64,000 nt of DNA, from NCBI RefSeq assembly GCF_947179165.1, contig NC_077245.1, positions 41,037,286 through 41,101,285 on the forward strand. The letters are read 5' to 3'. Position numbers and translations under genes: made by a program. Below are positions 58,238-64,000 of this stretch, piece by piece. The notes beneath the pieces were generated by a model. That model ran no database searches. It was not told the DNA's origin and saw nothing but the letters and a program-made list of their open reading frames with translations. How positions within the stretch are numbered: the first letter of the stretch is position 1; every line of letters starts with the position of its first letter. The stretch comes from Solanum dulcamara (taxonomy: Eukaryota; Streptophyta; Magnoliopsida; Solanales; Solanaceae).

Positions 58238-59612
58238 ACTACTCAAAATTACGATATCAAAATACGGTGTCTAGCCTTTATTTTATAACACCTTTAATTA
58301 TACGAAATGAGGGGTCGTGTGGCTGCAACCATCAGCACCCCTACCCCTTTTAGAACAAATTTAGGCCCTGCAACAAAACACCACACCCCTGCAGCAGCAC
58401 CTCACAAGCACAACCCTTTACTTCAATGACAATTCAACTATAACGACTCCAACTTAGTTTATTTCGAACATCAAGCATCTCTATGATGTTTTCACATTTT
58501 CATATACTTAAACAAATATAATACACTTCTTAACAATACCATAAACTCCAAATTAAGAGGAGAAACCTTACCTTACCCAAAATTGGCCAAAACTGCCAAA
58601 TTGCAGCTCGGAACTTCTCCAAACGTGCTGAAATTAAGCGGGATGTTTATGTCCCTTCTCCACTACCCCAAATTGGAATTTTTGGTTAGCAAACACTATT
58701 ATATGACCTTGTTACACCTCAAATAATTAATTCACGGAACGAAACTCGGAGGCTTACCTTGGCAGCCCCCAAACCCGTAACCCCCCTTTCCTTGTCTCTA
58801 ATGTTTTCCTTGAGGTTTCTCTTGTTTGTTCCAAGTGTAAAGCTGAAGTTATGGTGCCGTAGACATTTTAATATACATATATATATCTCCACGTGGTTTA
58901 GGAACACCGTAGATAATTAATTTGCAGAGAGAAAGTTAGAAACCTACCTTAGTTTCTTCTAAACCATGGCTGCCTCCTTTGCTCTTCTCACATTTTTCCT
59001 TTCTTTTTGGCTGCTGTTTTGAACAGAAAATGTGACTAAGATTCACTTAACATATATATATATATATACACCTCTTTAGAAGGTTCCACATGACAGCCCC
59101 CTAGGGTGACATGTGGCAGCCTCCTAGGGTGCCACCTCAACCTATGTGGCCAATCACATGTTGCCATGTGGCAGTGGGGTCCACCCTAAGCTGCTGCGTC
59201 ACCTACTTGAACCTAAGTAGGTGCATCACTTTCTAGTCCAAGTAGATGCATCACCTACTTGCTTCGAGTAGGCACGTCATTTCCTTATTTCTCTTTCGTG
59301 AGCTCGTAATCCCATCTTACTTCAAGAGCGTATGCACTCCTTGCTACTTAAGCTCGACGTGTACTCAAGTAGCTTAAGTGTGTAGGACTTCTAAGTTAGT
59401 AGCTTACGTAGGTAAGTCGAGTCCTACAACTCCTTACTTGGCCTCCAACTTCTTCCGACTCCTCATAAACCTATTTCCAACCTTCTCTACTATGGGGTAT
59501 CACATTCTCCCTTCCTTGGAGTTAATTAATGGCATTGTAGATTATCCAACTCACATAGTAATTGCTAAGAAGCTTAAGAGACCTTCAGAGCTCTAAAGTG
59601 TGGGGTGTAACA
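58238..59612 (-). mobile_element. Element D, 5' LTR (truncated, about 1375 bp)
   Basis: It aligns with 39181-40567 of the D left LTR and ends GGGGTGTAACA at 59612, followed by TSD AGTTC. It has a TATA-like (TA)n at 59052-59066, G-box repeats at 59090-59130 and the palindrome cluster at 59199-59272. Confidence 0.82.
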
Positions 59613-59617
59613 AGTTC
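59613..59617. repeat. TSD of element D, right copy (AGTTC)
   Basis: It is identical to 37526-37530. Confidence 0.85.
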
Positions 59618-60921
59618 TAACATCAAGAAGTGAATAAGATTTATGAACCATACTCAAGGTTCTATGAATGGAATTATCCCCACAGTACATATACCAACCA
59701 CTGATGACTAAGAAATGCCAAGAAAAAGAAGGTAGCTTCATATACTCTCTACTTCCCCTCATATAGTCATCATACACATATGTGCCATGGAACGTACGAC
59801 CCGATCCTTAGATAGTAACATATATCCTACTTGGCCCATCAAGGGACTTGGTACCATAAACATTTCATCATAACATCATAACTGATGTCAAATACATATC
59901 AATAGAGAAGAAGGGTAGCTTTACATACTTATGCCAAAAATATGCCAAGAGAAAGAAGGTAGCTTCACATACCTCTTATGGATTACTCTTAACCATGTTC
60001 GCTCCATCGTCTCTTGTACCTATTTAATATGAAAGTAATACTAAGGTTAATAACCTTTCGCTTCCCATTTTCCAACTCCACAACCAAGTATCCATAGGAA
60101 TTGTTTCCTTATCCACTTCCCTCGACTAATTTATTACTACTTCCGAAGTTATCGAAAATCGGGCAGCATCTCCCCTATAACTTTTCCTATCCAACTGCTA
60201 ATCTTAGCGGTCATATTATTAACAACATCCAGCAGCTATATATACAATCAAATCACCTCAACATTACTCAATACAACTCCAAACAACTAGCTCAAAACTA
60301 CGGTATGAAAATAGAGTTATTAGCCTTTATTTCGTAAAACCTTTAACAATACGAAACGGAGGGTCATGTGGCTGCAAAAAGTAGTATGCACAACCCTTTT
60401 AGAACACTTTCCATCCCTTCAACATGCAATCCAACCGGCTGTAACCACAGCACCACCATCACAACACACTACTCAACTTCGATTTAACTCTAATGACTTC
60501 AATTTAGTTTGTTTCCAATGTCAAGCATCCTTATATAATTTTTCCACTTCCATCCTTATTTAAGACATGTAATATACGTCATAAAAACATCATAAACTCC
60601 AATTTGAAAGGAAAAACCTTATCTTGCCCGAAACTCGCCAAAACTCACCTCAGAAGCTCTTTTAGCACGGCTGAAACTTCGTGGCTGTTTGTTATCCTTT
60701 TGGTGCTGATCCAAACCATAAATTTACATTACTAAAACCTTCATATCCTCGTGGTATACCCTAGATAATTAATTCACAAAATAAAATCGGAGAACTTACC
60801 TTTTTTCCTCCCAAATCCGTAGCTCTCTCTCTGTAGCTTAAGGTTTCCCTTCTTCTTTTTTTTCTAGACTTTTCTTGATAAGAATGATTTGTTTGGATAA
60901 GGATGACCATAAAAGTTATAA

Positions 60922-60967
<46 letters not shown>

Positions 60968-61553
60968 TATTCCACCTTAGGGGTGACATATGTCAACCCT
61001 AAGTGGTGACACGTGTCAAGCCCTCATAGGGCCAACGCACCCCCTCCTCCACCCTTGGGCTGCCATATGGAAGGTGGGGGCCACCCCCTTCCTGCAGCTG
61101 CTACAACATGGCACTCCCAGCTGCTACAATGTGGCATACCCAGCTGCTTCCATGTGGCACTCCCTCTTGCTTCCACGTGTATTCCTCTTTTCCTCCTCAT
61201 GGGTTCGTAATCTCATCTTGCTTTATGAACCTATATAATCCTTGCTACGTAAGCTTGGTATGTACTCAAGTAGTTTAAGTATGTAAGATTTTCAAGTTGG
61301 TAGCTTACGTAAATAAGTCGAGTCCTACGATTCATTACTTAGCCTCCAACTTCTTTCGGATTCTTATAACCATATTTCCAATCTTCCCTACTATGGGGTG
61401 TCACATTCTCCCTTCCTCAAAGTTTTTTGGTAGTGTTATAGATTGTCCGGCTCACACGGTAACTTCTAAGAAGCCTACGAACCTTTCAAGAAACTTAAGA
61501 TCCTTTCAAGAAGCTTGAGAACCTTCCAAGGTACAAAAGTACGGGGTGTAACA
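59618..61553 (-). mobile_element. Element E, left (3') LTR, second part
   Basis: It continues the LTR broken at 37530 and ends GGGGTGTAACA at 61553, next to a polypurine tract on the minus strand (AAGGGGGGAAGGA, 61554-61566). With the first part the LTR totals about 3.46 kb. G-box/CACGTGTCA words lie at 60985-61190. Confidence 0.85.
60922..60970. repeat. (AT)n microsatellite at the LTR TATA position
   Basis: This is an AT run of about 20 units with a short interruption. On the minus strand it lies just downstream of the ACACGTGTCA words, where other LTRs have a short TATA box. Confidence 0.9.
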
Positions 61554-62764
61554 TCCTTCCCCCCTTAAAAACATTCATCCTCGAATGTGAACCAAAAACC
61601 TTCTTCAAGATCTTATACAAATTACAGGGGAAATTTCTTTCTATTGCAATATCTTATACTTGTTTCGCTTTCTTTACTTACTCTTAAAATCTCTTATATT
61701 CTACCATAGGAAAGATCTCTTATCCTCTCTCTTGTGCTACTTGTATGTCACAATATCAGTAGCCAATAACCCTGTTGTCAACATTTTAATCTTTAGTCAA
61801 GTATAGGCTTGCTATCCTTCACAATATTCTTAATATCTCATGAGTTATTTTATTCATACTTTATATCCGTCACAATTCTCTTTCCCTTGTACTCTTGTCT
61901 CAATCACACCATTACTCCTATAGCTATAACTCATCACAATTTCTCCCTGTTTATCAATTCAGTCGGTGCCTTCATATATTCCTCTATCAAGATCTACTAG
62001 TATTCTCTAAAGCATCTCTTAGTATCATAAGTCTTTTCTAAGTCCGTTTCTACCATACCAGCATTGATCTCCTAGTTACTATTGCTGTCAAGTCAGCAAT
62101 TAACTCATTTCTCGAGGTCAACCATACTTGTAGTTTAGTCTAATCTTACCATTACGGAGGACACGACCTTTTAATACACACTACAACCCATCTCTCATTC
62201 TCTTTTCATTTTGAGGAAAATTTTGGTAGAGTTTCCTCTATATTTCTTACCCTCTCAAAAATCTGCATGCAGGAAATACCAACAGTGCCTCACAAGGCCA
62301 ACATATATAAAGTTACATATGTATGTATCATATCATATCATATCGCAGCCACACAGGGCGCCCACAATCAACAGTATAAAAATGGACTTACCTCGTACGT
62401 CCACTGGAACTTCCCCTATTACACTTTCCCGTCTACTCTTCCTTTTAATTTACAACTTTATATTTCAGCTCTACTTCAATACCTTACCCAACAGTTATCT
62501 TTCGTGCCTTTGCTTACTTGCGTGCCTTATGACTTCCAATATCGCCAGTCACTTCCTTTCATTGCTGTCATCCTTCTGTTAACATCCAAGGAGTTTTCTT
62601 ATGACTCGGATCTATTGCACGATCTTAGATATGAAAAAAAGGTAACATCCTAAATATTCTGTAGCCTCCTGTTTATAGAGGTGGCGCACAACACACTGCT
62701 AAACAAGACTCTACTAGACACAATTTGTAGACACTCCAAGGAAGGACCGCTCTGATACCACTTT
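61554..62764 (-). other. Element E interior (1211 bp), non-coding
   Basis: The interior lies between a polypurine tract at 61554 and a PBS at 62749-62760, too short for gag-pol. It matches the leader parts of B and D, including the GGAAACTCTACC..TGCATGCAGG landmark at 62220-62275. No 5S segment and no integrase remnant are visible. Short frames at 62211 and 62267 lie on the opposite strand and have no coding support. Confidence 0.8.
62749..62760 (-). other. Primer-binding site of element E (tRNA-iMet)
   Basis: GCTCTGATACCA on the plus strand is TGGTATCAGAGC on the minus strand, 4 bp from the LTR end. Confidence 0.9.
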
Positions 62765-63205
62765 TATCACAACCCAACCCTGTGGGCCATGACGGGTGCC
62801 CGAACTGGACACTCACGTGTACCCCTGCTAACTATAAGTAAACCTGCCTTCTTTCTGAGTTATAACATACCGATAGACAGCATAAGGCAACATAATGAAC
62901 ACACGTGCGAGTTGATAAGGCTGCCACGACAAAGGGAATGACCCAAAACATAAGACATATAGAGACAACTGTACACACGTACATATATAACCCATATACA
63001 TGTCCACAAACCTCTAAGAGTAAGAACAGTAACATAAGGTGGGACAGGGCCCTCACCGTACCTATGAATAAATAAATATATATATCAAGGGTTAGTACCA
63101 AAATCTAGGCTCCAGCATAATGGAGTGCCTCTGAACTGCTGAGTGGGACTTCTACACTGGCGGATCCCCAAAGTATGTATCTGTACCTGCAGGCATGAAA
63201 CGCAG

Positions 63206-63223
63206 CCCCCCAAAAAGAGGGGG
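63206..63223 (-). repeat. Conserved LTR hairpin in element E (right LTR), C5/G5 stem
   Basis: On the minus strand CCCCC-TCTTTTT-GGGGGG. The left LTR of the same element has a weaker CCTC/GAGG form at 36490-36506. Confidence 0.5.
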
Positions 63224-63489
63224 TTTGTACGAAATGTGTACTGAGTATGTAAAGCATAAAATACGACAAGGAGAGCACAGTTGACATAGGGATGCAGGGA
63301 ACAAGTATAACAATTAATTAATCACGGTAGCTGCATCTTGTAAAACGACGTTATGTATCTCAGTGTCATATTACGTGCCCAGACCGTTGTGGGACTCGGT
63401 GTTACAAATGTATCATTATGTCATCATATGCATATATATACCTTACCCGGACCTTTATGAGACCTGGTCAACAATTATGTCATCTTACC

Positions 63490-63650
63490 ATCGTATACAT
63501 ATATCATATCCGGCCCTTTATAGGACTCAGTCATACCCGGCCCTTTATGGGACTCGGTCAATAATTATGTCATCTTACCATTGTATAAATATATCATACT
63601 CGGTCCTTTATGGGACTCAGTCATACCCGGTCCTTTACGGGACTTGGTGG
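63490..63650 (-). repeat. GGGACTCGG / CCCGG hairpin repeats in element E right LTR
   Basis: Units of about 27 bp (TATCCGGCCCTTTATAGGACT type) occur in pairs separated by a TCTTACCAT-containing spacer. They are homologous to 36770-37012 but with fewer copies in the final block. Confidence 0.75.
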
Positions 63651-64000
63651 AAGATATATTAACCATATGCATGAGCAGAGGAGTGAGTAACCATATGCAA
63701 GCAAAATCATAATCTGAGACTCCATGAAATAGCCAAGTGAACCATCACTTGAAGATCCGAGTAATAATTGTCTTGAGTACCCTCTGAGGGTTATTAGGGA
63801 TCATATTAAGTGGAGCCTTGGGCTTCATAGACATGCATAAAGATAATGCTACACAGCTTACGCAATCATAGACATTCATCGCCTTAGAGCCCTTAGGAAT
63901 ACGAGCTTGCGTATCCAGTTACTACCCAACATATCGAAGGCTCGAGGGTAGTAGTTCAACTTCTTTAAGACCTTTAACATTCAGAAGTGAGTACAAGCAA

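Larger units (their letters stand above)
37531..59612 (-). mobile_element. Element D: nested minus-strand LTR retrotransposon (about 11 kb without insertions)
   Basis: The left (3') LTR is 37531-40567 and the interior is 40568-41013 plus 52084-55605 plus 57925-58237. The truncated right (5') LTR is 58238-59612, and the TSD is AGTTC. The interior is split by element B and by solo LTR F. It belongs to the same superfamily as element A: same LTR blocks, same LKACVEY ORF, and a 5S-like segment at the same place. The LTRs have diverged far more from each other than those of B, in line with D being older. Confidence 0.85.
62765..64000 (-). mobile_element. Element E, right (5') LTR, runs off the window
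   Basis: It begins TATCACAACCCAACC (TG changed to TA) and parallels 36005-37370 throughout. That includes the covarying hairpin at 63206-63223 and GGGACTCGG hairpin repeats at 63375-63650. Confidence 0.85.

Noticed and set aside
1..64000. tRNA genes, organellar inserts, bacterial operons
   Set aside because: I found no cloverleaf-like segments beyond the 12-bp primer-binding sites, no plastid or mitochondrial genes and no prokaryotic gene organisation.

Overview
This window is plant nuclear DNA from repeat-rich heterochromatin and contains no recognisable host gene. The LINE and Ty3/gypsy proteins resemble those of nightshade-family (Solanaceae) genomes. The genus cannot be fixed from sequence alone; pepper, tobacco or tomato relatives are all possible. 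Almost every base belongs to a transposable element, and the interest lies in how these are nested and what they carry.

Left part (1-14560). A 5'-truncated LINE on the minus strand (about 1-1945) abuts a tandem retroelement array, element A, with the order partial LTR, internal, LTR (8728-11664), internal. Element A has very large LTRs, a degenerate internal region and an antisense 5S rRNA-like segment at about 7063-7165. The second internal copy is cut at about 14560.

Middle (14561-36002). Element C is a minus-strand gypsy element. Its LTR (14561-25394) is split by a 9.3 kb L1-type LINE (15714-25006) with a perfect 14-bp target-site duplication (TSD). Its pol remnant (25395-30133) is split by a solo LTR (26258-28823, TSD TAGAG). 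Element G, a minus-strand Tekay/Del-like gypsy element, follows: LTR 30134-32236, decayed pol 32237-36002.

Right part (36003-64000). Element E (minus; LTRs about 3.5 kb around a 1.2 kb interior) starts at 36003. Its left LTR is interrupted by element D (minus, 37531-59612, TSD AGTTC). D is itself interrupted by element B (plus, 41014-52078, TSD TTACC) and by solo LTR F (55606-57919, TSD CTTTC). B is complete and young: two 3698-bp LTRs with about a dozen visible differences, a tRNA-iMet primer-binding site, a polypurine tract and a 3.67 kb interior with no intact gene but a sense 5S rRNA-like segment. D carries an antisense 5S-like segment.

The nest reads C > G > E > D > (B, F). A, B, D and E look like one superfamily of large, coding-poor LTR elements (LARD-like) that must be mobilised in trans, presumably by Tekay/Del-type autonomous relatives whose integrase remnants they still carry. 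The most unusual signals are three 5S rRNA-derived segments inside these internal regions, at two different sites and in both orientations, and a hairpin in the LTRs whose stem sequence changes while pairing is kept.
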